Shown here: positions 31,500 to 51,044 of the stretch, one piece after another | Position numbering within the stretch: the first letter of the stretch is position 1 | Layout of the letters: each line of letters begins with the position of its first letter | NCBI GenBank assembly: GCA_963575745.1 | Contig: CAUYUJ010015705.1 | Location: 107,359-171,358 of the forward strand | Direction: 5' to 3' | From: Prorocentrum cordatum | Taxonomy: Eukaryota > Sar > Dinophyceae > Prorocentrales > Prorocentraceae | DNA: 64,000 nt | The notes under the pieces: model-generated | Database searches by the model: none | Seen by the model: only the letters and a program-made list of their open reading frames with translations | Told to the model about the DNA's origin: nothing | Position numbers and translations under genes: made by a program

Positions 31500-31544
31500 G
31501 AATGCGTGGCCTATGGCCACACATTCAAAATTCAATGTGTGGCC
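31500..31544. other. two mutually exclusive hairpins sharing one arm
   Basis: Arm B GGCCACACATTC (31515-31526) can pair with the upstream arm A GAATGCGTGGCC (31500-31511, one mismatch or wobble, loop TAT). It can also pair with the downstream arm C AATGTGTGGCC (31534-31544, perfect over 11 bp). No gene is known beside it. Confidence 0.65.
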
Positions 31545-32154
31545 TAATGCGCGACAATAGGTCAGTGGAAATCTCACCGTGAGAGCGTGAGATGGGGCGA
31601 GAAGTGAGAGGAGAGATGAGAGAGGAGAGGAGAGGAGAGAGAGGCAAACTAGATACGCTCGCGTCACATCTGACATTTTGCTCCTCCCTCCTCCCTCCCA
31701 TCCCTTCCCGTTGCGGTCATTACTTGACCTCTCACCGCATCGGCGTCGCATCCGACCGCCATGCTTGGGAGGGGATGGGGGGAACGGGGAACGGGAGGAG
31801 GAGGAGGGAGGAGGGATGCGGACCTCCCAATACCTGCGTTATCCGCGTTTTCCCTTCCTCCTCCTCCTCCTCCTCCTCCTCCGCCTCCTCCTCCTCCTCC
31901 GCTTATGTTTCCAGCGGCTCGCGCGCGCGAGCCCACCGCCCGCCGCCCGCGCCGCGGGCCGCGATCAATAAGTTCATCGAGGCCCCGAGGAGCACGATGA
32001 GTGAGGAGGGGGGGATGAAGAGGATGGCAGCGCGAAAGGGGTTGTATCCTCTCTCCTCTTCCTCTCCTCCCCTGGGGTTGCATCCTCTTCATCCTCTTGT
32101 ATCCTCTTCCCATTGCAGATCTCAATAGTAGCACGGTTGCGGATCCGTACCTCT
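31545..32154. other. no gene recognised; purine and CCT tracts
   Basis: Contains GAGAG-type purines (31600-31645), a CCT microsatellite (31853-31905) and CATCCTCTT repeats (32045-32115). It may include 3' exons or UTR of the minus-strand gene that starts at 33213, but none could be placed. Confidence 0.4.
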
Positions 32155-33213
32155 CTCCTCTTCCTCCTCCTCGTCTTCCGCTCGCTTCCAACATTGCACG
32201 CACTTGGCCCGCGTTTCTTTGTCGGCCCGCCCTTCGGTCGGAATAAGAGCGCCGCCAGCTGGATTGGCATTCTGCCCAATTGTTAGCCTCAATTCGGGCC
32301 ACACATCACACATCCCAAAGACACTGTGTGGCGGCATCCTTGTTTTGATATTGACCGTATGGGATGCGATGAGACCCTGGCTTGACCAGGTCTCCGCCGA
32401 GTGCCCAGCCAACCAACCCATCCCCATCCCCATCCCCATCCCCTCCCCGTCCCATCCCGCCCCCTCCACTCCCATCCCCTCCCCATCCCATCCCATCCCC
32501 CCCCATCCCATCCCACATCCCACCGCAGCCCCTCCCATCCCATCCCATATCCTCCCGTCCCATCCCATCCCATCCCATCCCATTCCATCCCCCCCGCCCC
32601 ATCACATCTCCTCCCATTCTCCTCCTCCGATGTCTTCTCCTTCCCTCTCCATCCCATCCCATCTACCCCCGCCCCATCCCATCCCAACCCGGCCCAGCCC
32701 ATCCCATCCTTCTCCATCCCATCCCATCCCATCCCATCCCATCCCATCCCATCCCATCCCTCTCCATCCCATCCCATCCCATCCCACTCGGGCACGGGCG
32801 ACTAGGGCGCGCATGTTGCCAGGCGCGGCCTCGAGAATATCAGAGTTGTGTGCAGCGAGTTCCTTCAGGACAGCGTTATCGAGGACAGCGATGCCTATGG
32901 GCAACCCTCCTCCCATGCGGCGCCTGGGGCAATGGCGGAGAGTAAGGTAGTACATAGGGCATGGTAGGAGATACGGCATGGAGGATGGGAGAAGGAGAAG
33001 GGAGAAGGAGAGACGAGAGAAGGAGAAGGGGGAAGGAGAAGGGGAGAGGGGACACGGGGAACAGATAAGAGGACGACAAAGGATAATAATGGATTGACAG
33101 TTGCCTTCGAGGATGGACCGCCTGGTGGCTGTGTTTTTGGTGGCGAGGGCGACCTCGGCAAAGAACATGGCCAGGGGCACCTTCGTGGGCGCGTCGGTGG
33201 ATTCGGCATTCAT
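32155..33213 (-). CDS. small spliced gene of unknown function
   Basis: Three exons are proposed on the minus strand. Exon 1 is 33213-33105 and starts MNAESTDAPTKVPLAMFF, with an in-frame stop nine codons upstream of this ATG. Exon 2 is 32894-32788 (GIAVLDNAVLKELAAHNSD). Exon 3 runs from 32391 to about 32155 (SQGLIASHTVNIKTRMPPH, later AKCVQCWKR). Intron 1 (210 bp) starts GC and ends AG, with AGGCA at both junctions; splicing there keeps the frame, whereas the nearest other AG gives a stop. Intron 2 (396 bp, GT-AG) is filled by TGGGA pentamers. The 3' end is uncertain: the frame runs into an acidic GAG tract and stops at 32122. C-x-x-C in exon 3 could bind a metal. The family is not recognised. 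It is divergent to the large plus-strand gene, with about 480 bp between the two ATGs. Confidence 0.42.
32405..32787. repeat. (CCCAT)n microsatellite inside an intron
   Basis: Dozens of CATCC/CCCAT pentamers fill almost the whole proposed second intron of the minus-strand gene. On that strand the intron reads TGGGA repeats. Confidence 0.9.
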
Positions 33214-33499
33214 ATTTGAAGCAGGTGTCGCGCAGCCCTAACCCCCGAACCCGAACCCCAAGCCGCAAAGCACCGCGCCCCGTGCCCTGCAAACAGCTGC
33301 ACCCCTATTGCGACGTTTCGCGGATGAGGGCAATGAAAGACGAGGGATGGAAGGGGGAGGGGGGCGGCTTAATGTTGCATTCCATTATGTTTGATATGCT
33401 TGGAGGCTTGGAGGTGGGATGGGAACGGCGAGGATGGGAAGGGGGACGAAGGTGTTGCAGTATGTTTGCAGGCACGGGCGCGGGAGAGATAGCAACCTT

Positions 33500-33626
33500 C
33501 TTGATGCGGACAACCCCCAGGCAGCAGCGACAGAAGAGAATCTGCAGCGGCCGCTGGCAGAAGCAGAGGAGGAGGAGGAGGAGGATGCGCTGGCAGAAGC
33601 AGCGACGGATACCTATTCCAGCCCAG
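33500..33626 (+). other. candidate upstream coding exon of the large gene
   Basis: An acidic frame ([23 protein letters not shown]) ends at CAGCCCAG (33619-33626). The same octamer is at 33672-33679. Removing 33627-33679 (53 nt) changes frame exactly as needed to join SSP to ADRLEMDLDISD of the large gene. The exon's 5' end was not found; CCCCAG followed by GCAGCA near 33518-33524 is a possible acceptor. Confidence 0.35.
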
Positions 33627-33693
33627 TGGTGCGCGGGCGGAATCCAGTGTAGTGGCGGTCAGGTTAGTTCGCAGCCCAGCCGACCGATTAGAG

Positions 33694-41748
<8,055 letters not shown>

Positions 41749-42248
41749 CGGTTCCGACCCCCAAGGGAAAATCGAGTAGTCGAGGGTGCCAGTGGGTATT
41801 TTCAAGGTTCCGATTTCGACCGATGAGCGTCCGATTGTTAAACAGACTGTTACCATGTCCATCCACTCTCGGCATCCATCCTTCCTTCTCCCTCATGCCC
41901 GTTCAGTCTCTGCGCAGTGCGCAGGTTCTTATTTGGTCGCGATGTTCATTGAGCAGGGTATTGATATCATGCCCTAAGGCATCACCAGCCACCAGCGTGT
42001 CTTTTTCCTCGCATGTCTGCTTCCACTTGTCCCCGTGTGGTGCGGTGTTCCTCTTCCACTCCTTGATCCAGGTCCCGCATCTTGGCTATCAGTGGGGGGT
42101 CCCATTGGTCAATGAGGAGGGGCGCTGGGTGGGAAGGGGCGCCCTCTTGACAGCAGAACCTGGCCTCTCCTCATCGGATGCGCGCTCGTGCCACTCTGCC
42201 GCAGATCTTGCTGATCTCCCTCACTGCCTTCGCCTGCTATTTGCTCGT

Positions 42249-42324
<76 letters not shown>

Positions 42325-42529
42325 ATTTGGCCTTCTATCTCCGCACTAACCTTCCCGCCCGCCTTCGCCCTCCCCCCCGTGCCCCCCTGCCCCGCAGGGC
42401 CGCAGTGACAGCGCCAGCTTCAACTTCGGCTACTGCCAGCCGCGCAACAAGAGCTCACGTTGCCCGCTCGCCGCTGGCACCGCGGGTTGGATGAGGGAGG
42501 AGGGGGGAGTATGGTGAGGATGACGATGG
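41749..42529. other. no gene; 3' flank and (TC)n
   Basis: Downstream of the large gene. Apart from a pure TC run at about 42252-42322, only short frames without recognisable domains are seen. Confidence 0.5.
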
Positions 42530-42854
42530 GCGATGATGGTGAGGAGGACGATGGAGATGCTGCGGCTGATGATGCTGCTGATGATGATGATGCTGATGAT
42601 GATGCTGATGATTAGGATGATGCTGATGATGATGGAGGCTGATGCTGCTGATGATGATGATGATGCTGATGATTAGTAGTATGATGATGATGGTGATGAT
42701 GATGATGCTGATGGTGTTGATGGTTGATGGTGGTGATGCTGATGCTGATGACGACGATGCTGATGCTGAGTGTGATTATGATGATGATGATGGTGATGAT
42801 GATGCTGATACTGATGATGATGAAGCTGATGATGATGGCGATGCCGACGATGAC

Positions 42855-42885
<31 letters not shown>

Positions 42886-43009
42886 GCGATGGTGATCGTG
42901 ATGATGATGGTGGTGATGGTGATGAGGCGTTTGCTGATGAGGGTCAGGAGTCAGGGGGTCAGGCCGATACTCAGGATGATGCTTATATTGGTGAGCAGGT
43001 GGACGGATC

Positions 43010-43050
<41 letters not shown>

Positions 43051-43090
43051 CGCCACCACGTCGACGACGACGACGACGAATACGAATCGA
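42530..43090. repeat. GAT microsatellite then GAC tract
   Basis: GAT/ATG repeats extend from 42530 to about 42930, then GAC/CGA repeats from 43010 to 43090. A GGA tract follows at 43225-43325. Confidence 0.9.
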
Positions 43091-43385
43091 AGACGACGAC
43101 GATGTTGCTGGAGATGGGAAGGCTCGGGCATTGAGCCGCCTGAGGAGAGACAGGACTCCAGCTTCGCCGAAGGCGGAGGCCGTGGCTCCAGGTCCGAAGG
43201 GTCGCTTAGCAGCGCAGAGCGCAGAGGAGGAGGAGGAGGAGGAGGAGGAGGAGGAGGAGGAGCGGGAGGGGGAGGAGGAGGAGGAGGAGGAGGAGGAGGA
43301 GGAGGAGGAGGAGGAGGAGGAATGAGGAGAAGGAGGTGGAAGCGGGGGGCCGCGACACGTCGGCGTCCACCCTGGTAGTCGTGAC

Positions 43386-43523
43386 GCTTGCTTGGCTTCC
43401 CAGAACTGCGCGTTGATAGTCGCATTTCGCGCATCGCTGGGCGCGAAGGACGGGGCTTGCTTGGCTTCCCAGAAGTGCGCGTTGATAATCGCATTTCGAG
43501 CATCGCTGGGAGCGAAGGGCGGG
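43386..43523 (+). repeat. 69-bp tandem duplication
   Basis: GCTTGCTTGGCTTCCCAGAA begins at 43386 and again at 43455. The two 69-bp units differ at a few sites and keep frame (23 residues each). They end just before a candidate start codon at 43533. Confidence 0.9.
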
Positions 43524-43532
43524 ACAGTCAAT

Positions 43533-45310
43533 ATGCGCGCGCCGTCCGTGAGAACATCGGCTCAATTGATGTCGGTTGGTTCTGGTGAGGGCCGCCTTCG
43601 CCGCCTAGCTTCCTGGTTGTGGGACATCCCCGAAAGTCCTCCTCGCGCCCGTCCTCGTGTCAGTTTCGCGTCCGTCCTCGCGGGGCTCGGCGATGGCGAC
43701 CTCGGCGCTGATCCAGTGATCATAGAGCCGACCCTGGACACTGCACGGTGGGGAGTGGGGGCCTCGGGACTAGGGATAGGGATAGTATGTGCGACTCGGG
43801 ACTAGGGATTGGGAGTGGGGAGTGGGGAGTGGCGGCTGGCGGCTGGTGCCCTGGCGCCCCCCGCTCCTCCCAGGACGATGCACCTGGTGCTCAGTCCCAG
43901 CCGCTCAGTTCCAGCAGCTCCGTCCCAGCAGCCTCAGTCCCAGCAGTCTCTCCCAGTAGTCAGTCCCAGCAGTGCCAGCAGCTCAGTTCTAGCAGCTCAG
44001 TCCCAGCAGATATGTCCCAGCAGCTCGGTCCCAGCAGTGAGGCCGCAAGGGCATCCTCAGTTCCAGCAGTGACGCCACAAGGGCATCGTCAGTCCCAGCA
44101 GTTCGGCCCCAGCACCCTCAGTCCCAGTAGTGACGCCACAGGGGCATCCTCAGTTCCAGCAGTGACGCAGATGTTCCAGCATCGTCAGTCCCAGCAGTTC
44201 GGCCCCAGCGATTTGAGTCCCAGCAGTGGCGCCACATGGGTATCCTCAGTTCCAGCAGTGACGCCGACGTTCCATCAGCTCTGTCCCAGCAGTTCGGCCC
44301 CAGCAGTATCAGCCCCAGCAGTGATGCCACAAGGGCATCCTCAATCCCAGCACCCTCAGTCCGAGCAGCCTCAGTCCCAGCAGTTTCAGTCCCAAGAGTC
44401 TGACGGTGACGACTCGCAAGACACGATGCGAATGCGCGAGAGGGAGGAGCGAGATGCTGCTTTCAGGAGTCGGTTTTATTACCAAGTTGGCGAAACAATG
44501 AGGTGTCGGCAACATGTAGCGTTTCACATGTCTTCGTATACTGTGAGCCTGTATCGCAGAACGCCCACGCGAGAGGAGCTCGCTGCCCTATCTGTCATGG
44601 TGCTATGCAACGCTTGCTCGTCTCAGGCCCTGGCTGGATTATCCAATTCCTCGCTCGTTTCTGCGTCCCCCCTCCTGATCGCAATCGGCCGTCCACCGTC
44701 CGCCGTCTGCTTGATCCCTCATCCTTCTCCTCCTCCTGCCTCCTGCTCCCTGCCCCTCCTGCTCCGCTCTCCCTCTGACCAGGCAGGTATGGCATCATGG
44801 CATTGGACAGCATTGCAGTTGTGGCTTCCCATATATATATAGGAGGAACGCAAGCGCCCGCGCGGCGCTGGCTCGGCGACTCGGATGCTGAAATGCCCGG
44901 CCATTGCGAGCGCGGGTTCCGCAGAATGGTTGTGATCGCCGCCAGGCTCGGGCCCGCGGGCAAATCGGCGGGGTCGAACATTCGCACCGCGTCAGCGGAG
45001 TGGTGGGAGGAGGAGGAGGAGGAGGAGGAGGAGGAGGAGTAGGACGATGACGAGGACGAGGAGGGAGGGGGAGGAGTAGGTGACGACGACGACGCTACGA
45101 CGACGATGACGACCACCAGAGAGACGATGACGACGACGCTACGACGACGATGACGACGATGATGCATGTTCGACCCCCCCGCCAGACGTTGAAACGGCAA
45201 TGATCGTCCACGGGTTTGAGAATCATAGTTCTAAAATGTTGAATGCCGTGGCCGATTCGAGAGGCCTGTCGGGCCACCGCGATGTGCTCAATTATATATA
45301 TATATTTGTT
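43533..45310 (+). CDS. tentative spliced gene with SQ/P tract, RING-like and RRM-like exons
   Basis: Candidate start ATG at 43533 gives MRAPSVRTSAQLMSVGSGEG and later DIPESPPRARPRVSFASVLA. From 43890 to 44400 a Ser/Gln/Pro/Val repeat tract follows. The next segment (44400-44640) encodes, in one frame, REREERDAAFRSRFYYQ and, in another, CSVSHVFVYC then ARCPICHGAMQRLL, which resembles the second half of a RING finger. A further piece at 44865-45005 reads DAEMPGHCERGFRRMVVI. At 45184-45290 the frame ETAMIVHGFENHSSKMLNAV followed by GLSGHRDVL lines up with the first half of the Mei2-type RRM (KMLL...GF-G-YD pattern). Exon joins were not worked out, and these pieces could belong to more than one gene. 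Overall certainty is low; the RRM-like match is the best part. Confidence 0.3.
43890..44400 (+). repeat. CAGTCCCAGCAG-type coding repeat with ~100-bp higher order
   Basis: Dodecamer-like units of AGTCCCAGCAG repeat throughout. Superimposed, GACGCC(A/G)CA, GGGCATCCTCAGTTCCAGCAG and CAGTTCGGCCCCAGC recur together about every 100 bp. Confidence 0.85.
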
Positions 45311-46539
45311 GGCGCTGATTGTGGACGCACCGCAGTGTGAACCTAAGTATATTCTCTCCTCTGATCGTCGTCCCTTTCTTCGTAGTCCTTTTCCTAGGTA
45401 TCCCTCTGCTTTGTTGCCCCGCTCCTCGGCACCCCTCACTATATACGAACACTTTTACACAACATTACATACATACACATTCATACATACATACATACAT
45501 ACACGTACATATGAAACCATTCACATACACATATACATACACATGCACATACATATACACATACATATACGTAATCATTTACACACATACACATATACGT
45601 ACATGTAAGTTATGCATATACATGTGTGGTGCGCACATGTTTCCACACTCAACATTCTTACATTGAGTCGCTTCGCTCATTCCGCCGACCCCGAGGTGAG
45701 TCGTTCGGGCCCCTCAGTGTTCGGTCGGAGGTGAGCCAATCGGAAGAAGAGCAGGGGGAGGAGGAGGAGGAGGAGGAGGAGAAGGAGGAGGAGGGGAGCA
45801 GGAGGAGGAGGAAGAGGAGGAGGAGGAGGACCACAGAGAACCAAGGATGCATCAGCGATGCTGATATACACCATCCCGCCCCATGCCCCCTCCTCTTAAG
45901 GTCAAACCTGGACGTGCGCCAGTGAAAAGGGGTGACTCGTTCGGGCCAATCCCTGTTCGGTCGGGGCCTCAGTCGTCCACGAAATGCTCGGCACTGTCAA
46001 GGGTGGAATTCAGTTCCCCTTCTTCGGCGCGACACCAATCTCCAACCTGCCACCGTAAAAGCCGTGAGTTACCAACCCATAGTCGAAGCACGGCCCCCGC
46101 GCGCGACATCCCCAACCTGATGACACATTCCGAGCGTCCAGCACGATGAAACTGCACATTCGCTTCACATGTTCTCGTCGTACCTACTTCAATGCACCCC
46201 CGCCCTTCCCCCGCCCCCCTTCCATCGCTATTTCACTTTCCCTTCGTGTCCGCCCTTCTTTCCCATCGCGAGAAGAACAGGGGCGCGCGCGTGCCCTGTG
46301 CCACTGGCAGCCGTCGCGGAGGCGCCGAAGGGGGCCGCGCGCCAGACGCGGCATGCGGAAGCAAAGGGGCGCCGCTGCCCTCTGCCCCCAGTGGCGCGGG
46401 CGCGGAGTGCACTGCCGCATCTTCTTCTACATGCTACGGACGGAAGCGCGGAGGCGGAATTTCTTTCTTTTTCGGCGTCACACGAAGGGCTTCTGCGGAG
46501 AGCAGACCGAAGCGTTGCGATTGTTGCGTGGTGTTTTGG
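45311..46539. other. no gene recognised; CATA microsatellite and short repeats
   Basis: A CATA/ACATAC microsatellite lies at about 45460-45620. GGA repeats are at 45765-45830. A 28-bp direct repeat (45701-45728 and 45937-45964, TCGTTCGGGCC then GTTCGGTCGG) brackets them. Short exon-like frames such as RSFRRPRGESFGPLSV are too weak to call. Confidence 0.4.
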
Positions 46540-47224
46540 TGTTCGTGCATTGTGAATGTTTTTTTTGTTGTGTTTCTGTGTTGTGCGTCGTTTGCTGGTC
46601 GTCGCTGCCTTTGCGTGCGTTTTAGTGTGTGCGTTTCCACGTTGTTGTGTGCCGCTGTTGTTTGTTTGCGTTTTCGTTGTGGTTTTGCGTTTTGGTGTGT
46701 TTTCCATTGCGTTTCGTCGTGTGCGCTGTCGCTTTGGCGTGTGGTTGTATGTTTTTGCGTTTTTGTTGCACTGATTTGTGTTTTTTGTGTGCGTGTGCGT
46801 TGCGTTGTGTGTTTTTGTGTTCTTGCGTGTGCGTTTATGTTTTTTTGCATTGTTAAGTGTTTTTTTTCACAGTTTGGTATGTATTTCTGTCGTATTCGTA
46901 GCGTTTTGGGTTTTGTTTTGTTTTGTTGTGCGTTTTTTGTGTTTTGTGTGGCAGTTCGGTGATTTTGTTGCGTTTTCGGTTCGGTTTCCTTTTTTTTTTC
47001 GTGCGATCATGTTGGTTTCATTTTTTTTTTAAAAATTTTTTGTCTCATTTTATGTATTTTCGTGTTTTGTTTTGGACACGCGTCGTTTTTGCATGCCGTT
47101 GCGTGCGTTTCGTCGTTGCGTGGCATGGCGGCGCGCTTTTCGCGCGCGTTTGGCGCCGCGCGCGTCGCTCGTGCCCTCGCCGAGCGCCGTTCGGGCGCGA
47201 GCCACGCGCGATCACCCACAGGGA

Positions 47225-47415
47225 CGCGCAGCAGTTCTGCAGCAGTTCTGCAGTACTTCTGCAGTACTTCTGCAGCAGCCCCCAGACGGCGCAGCAGTTC
47301 TGCAGTACTTCTGCAGTACTTCTGCAGTACTTCTGCAGTACTTCTGCAGTACTTCTGCAGCAGCCGCCGAAGGGCGCAGCAGTTCTGCAGCAGTTCTGCA
47401 GCAGTTCTGCAGCAG
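47225..47415 (+). repeat. 12-bp array (CAG/TAC)TTCTGCAG in three blocks
   Basis: Units (CAG or TAC)-TTCTGCAG-flanked dodecamers repeat about 14 times in three blocks, separated by two similar 20-odd-bp spacers (CCCCAGACGGCGCAG and CCGCCGAAGGGCGCAG). Each unit carries the palindromes CTGCAG and often AGTACT. Confidence 0.9.
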
Positions 47416-47768
47416 CACCGCGCGACGGCGATCGCGTCGGGGTCTGCCCGTCGCCGTTAGTAGGCGAGCGTCGCGTTCGCGCTCCGTTTTGTGCGTCGGC
47501 GCTGCGATTTTTGCGTGCGCGTGTGTATTTTTCTGTTTTGGATGTGATTTTGTGATTTTGGTGTCGGTTGTCTGCGATTTGGATGTGATTTTGCGATTTT
47601 GGTGGTTTGGGTGTGATTTTGTGCGATTTTGCGTGATGTTGGCATGGTGTAGCGCGTGTGGTTGTTTCTATTGCGTTTTTTTTTGAATTTGCGGCGTTTG
47701 TCTTATGTGTGTTTGTTTTTTTGTTGATTTGCTGTTTTTTCTTCAGGTTGCATGCGATATTTGTTTTT

Positions 47769-47897
<129 letters not shown>

Positions 47898-48259
47898 TTT
47901 TTGTTTTTTTTGGTTTATGCGTCGGTTGATCATGTTTTTTGTTGTTTTTGTGGTGTTTTATGGTTGGTTGTGGTTCTTGCTGCATTTGCGGCGTTTTTTG
48001 TGTGTGAAGGTGTCTTTTTTGAAAAAATGGCAGCGCAGCTGATTTCGAGCATCGTTGTGGTATTTTTTTTTGTGTTATGGTGTGTATGTTTGTTCATCTG
48101 TGTGGTGTTGTTGTGTATGTATTGTGTTTCGTTGTGTTTCTCGTGTTTGACCTTGCGAGCTGTCGGTGCGTGTAGCTTTGGCGTTTACTGGTTGGGTTGT
48201 TTGGGGTTTTCTGTGGTTTTTTTTTGTTCATTGCTGTTGGTCAGAGCGGTATCGGATGA

Positions 48260-48590
48260 GCGGTCTCGCGCCCGTCCCGCTTCCTTCACCCCACTCCCCC
48301 CCCTCCCTCCCGCCACCCTTTCCCCTCCCTCGCTCCTTCTCCTTCCCTCCGCCCCCCCCTCCCTTCCCTCCTTCTCTTCCTCCTTCCTCCCCTCCCCCCC
48401 CCCCCCCCCCCCCCCTGCCCCATCCTCCTCCTTCCACGTCCCTACCCCCCTTCCCCCTCTCCCCTCCCTCCCTCCATCCCCCATCGCCCCCTTCCTGCAT
48501 CCCCCCTCACTCCCCCCCCCCCTCTCCCTTCTCCCGCCCCTTTCCTTCCTCTGCCCCACCCCGCGCCCCTCCCCTCCCTCGAAGCCCGAA
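48260..48590 (+). repeat. C/T-rich tract with C22 run
   Basis: Nearly pure pyrimidine with CCCTCC units and a run of 22 C at 48394-48415. Confidence 0.9.
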
Positions 48591-48599
48591 TCGAGCCTG

Positions 48600-50190
48600 G
48601 CCGCGATGTGCAGCGTTTACGATAGCCGCGAGTGGGCAGCGGTTGCATTATCGTGCGAAGCCCCCCGCCGCGGCGCAGCGTTTCTGCCCCGCGCTGGCAG
48701 GCGTCTCAAAAGGGGAGCAGGTAGGTGCTGCGCCGCGCGACGAGAAGCGCCATGCTCGGTGGCTGCCCCTTGCGACGGAGCCACGAGGCTTCGGGTGCGA
48801 ACATCGTGATGGGAGGGTCCAGTTTGGGTGAGCCCCCAGCTCCCAGGGGTCGGCAATGCGCGATGCCGACGAACATTGCTATGACGCACGGCCGCGGCGA
48901 TTCCGACGCGCAATTCATGTGCTCCGCGAAATTGCACTGGGTCTCGCGGTGGCTTGGCGGAAGAAGAAATAAGCGGCGCTAGGCCCCGTGGGCGCCCTCG
49001 TGGAGACGCCCGCTGGGGGCGCGCGTCGCGGCGGGGGGTCGCTACATCGTCGACGCGTTGCCAGAGCGCCCTCGTGGATGCGTAGCCAGTTCGGGCACGA
49101 CAATTCCCATCGTGAACTCGTGAATCGCCATTTGTGCGACGGTCGGAATAAGGCCCCGCGGATGGGGCCCGAGCGCCTAACGCGACCGCCTGCTCGCACG
49201 AGCGCGACGCCGAACATTTTAGGGTTGCGAATTGCGCTCGGTGCAACCAGGAAGCGCAGAAAGCTGGAGGCCTGACAGAGCCCGCGTTGCGCAAACATGA
49301 TGAGCCTGGCGCGGCCGCGGCTGCAGCGTGCTCGACGGGCGGAAGTTCGCCGACAAGAATGACCTTCGGGCGCAGCGGAACATTTAGGGCAATGCCCCCG
49401 CCGCCGCCCGCCGCAGCTGCGGTCCCGCGATGCCGCGGGCCGCCGCAGCGGAGGAGCGGAAGGCTCGGTACGCAGGAGGCGGAATGCCATCGCCGAGGGG
49501 GATGCGGCAACGGCCTCAGCGGAAGGCGTGGCACCGCCAACCGCCAGCGGCGGCCGTGCCGCCGCGTGCCGCCCGTGCAGCGGCGGCCCTGTGATGCCGC
49601 GTTGAAGCGCGAATGGTGATGGTGATGGGTGGTGGTGGCGAGGTGAGGGTGTTCATGGCGATGGGGGTGACGTGCCGCGCCGCGTTCGGTTCCTGGGGAA
49701 GGGGGAACTGCCCTCCGCCCCGCGGGCGGCGGGCTTGCGCGCGCGCGCGTGCACGGATGGGGAAGGGGGGGGCGTGTGGGAAGGAGAGAGGGGGGGGGGG
49801 GCGCGCCTTCCGTGAAGAGGCGGAGGGCGGGGGAGGAGGAGAGGAGGAGGAGGGGGGAGGGAGGAGAAGGAGGGGAATGGGAATGGAAGGGGGGAAACGG
49901 GATGCGGATTTCGGATGCGAACACGTTGCCCACCCAAATGCCGCGCCCCAGCAATTTCACATGTCGACGATCTGTGGTGGGAGAGCCCCAGCTCGCCCTT
50001 TCCAAACAAATCGAAATATACCTCTTCGCTCTGATTCCGATCGCGAAAACCGATGATGAGACGGCGCGTTCGCGTCGAATCGAGCGGCGGCGGCCCTGCC
50101 GCCGCCAGCGTTCAACGTTGAGCGCCACCAGTGGTCCAGAATCGGTCGACGTTGAGCGATTCGCCGTTTGGGCAAAAGGCCGATAGTTCA
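48600..50190. other. long open frames, coding status unclear
   Basis: A 524-codon minus-strand frame (50191-48617) and several plus-strand frames overlap. The minus frame contains plausible stretches (GGIALNVPLRPKVILVGELP) but also His, Pro and Arg runs and crosses a purine tract at 49800-49900. No domain is recognised on either strand. Open frames on both strands of GC-rich DNA are expected by chance. Confidence 0.3.
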
Positions 50191-50324
50191 AGGTTGAGCG
50201 GTCCCCGCGGTGTCAGGAACGTGTGTTTGTGGTACTGTGTAGATATGTGCGCACCACCTTTGTGCATGCGTACATGCATACACGCATCCATATACATATA
50301 GGTGCATATGATTGGCGGTCCTTT

Positions 50325-50522
50325 TCCGTGCATCCATACATACAAACATACATACATACACACATACATACATACATACATACATACACACATACACACA
50401 CATACATACACACATACATACACACACATACATACATACATACATACATACGTACACACACATATACACACAACTACATACATACATGCATGCATACATA
50501 CATACAAAACTATATACATACA

Positions 50523-50553
<31 letters not shown>

Positions 50554-50760
50554 GTATACACACATATGGTATACAATACGCATTACCTCACATTTCCCAT
50601 TCGCCCTTCCTCCTTCTCCTTCCGTCATTCCTCCATCCTTCCCATGGGTAAATGCACACACACATGCATATACACATACATACATACATACATACATACA
50701 TGCATGCATACATACACACATACATGCATACATTTTTACATTTACATTCCTGTACAAACA
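50325..50760. repeat. (CATA)n tetranucleotide microsatellite
   Basis: CATA/CACA units fill about 50335-50570 and 50655-50760, split by unique sequence at 50575-50645. Confidence 0.95.
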
Positions 50761-51044
50761 CACATGCGCTTCCCACTTCCCATTTCCCCTTCTCCCTCCT
50801 CTTTCCTTCCTCTCCCTTTCCCCCTCTTGTCCCTTGTCCATTCTTCCCTCCTCCGCCCCCCTCCTTCCGTCCCCCTCCTTCCGCCCACCTTTCCCCTCTT
50901 CCTCGTTCGACCATTCCATTGATCATGCCGGCCCTTCTTTCTGTTGTGCTCACTCGCTCACCCCCCCCTGTTCGCGCGCCGGAGGCTCCGCTGATCATCG
51001 TGAGCGTTGCTCCTGCCCGCCAGCCGCCAGCCGCACGGAGGAGG

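Noticed and set aside
29170-31524. 784-codon minus-strand frame
   Set aside because: It spans GAC, GGA and CCT microsatellites and palindromes; composition alone keeps it open.
42642-43325. Asp/Glu-rich acidic protein
   Set aside because: It is the translation of GAT, GAC and GAG microsatellites with only about 70 bp of ordinary sequence between them.
48617-50191. 524-codon minus-strand protein
   Set aside because: Kept only as an uncertain stretch: plus-strand frames are equally open, and the frame passes a purine tract and His/Pro/Arg runs.
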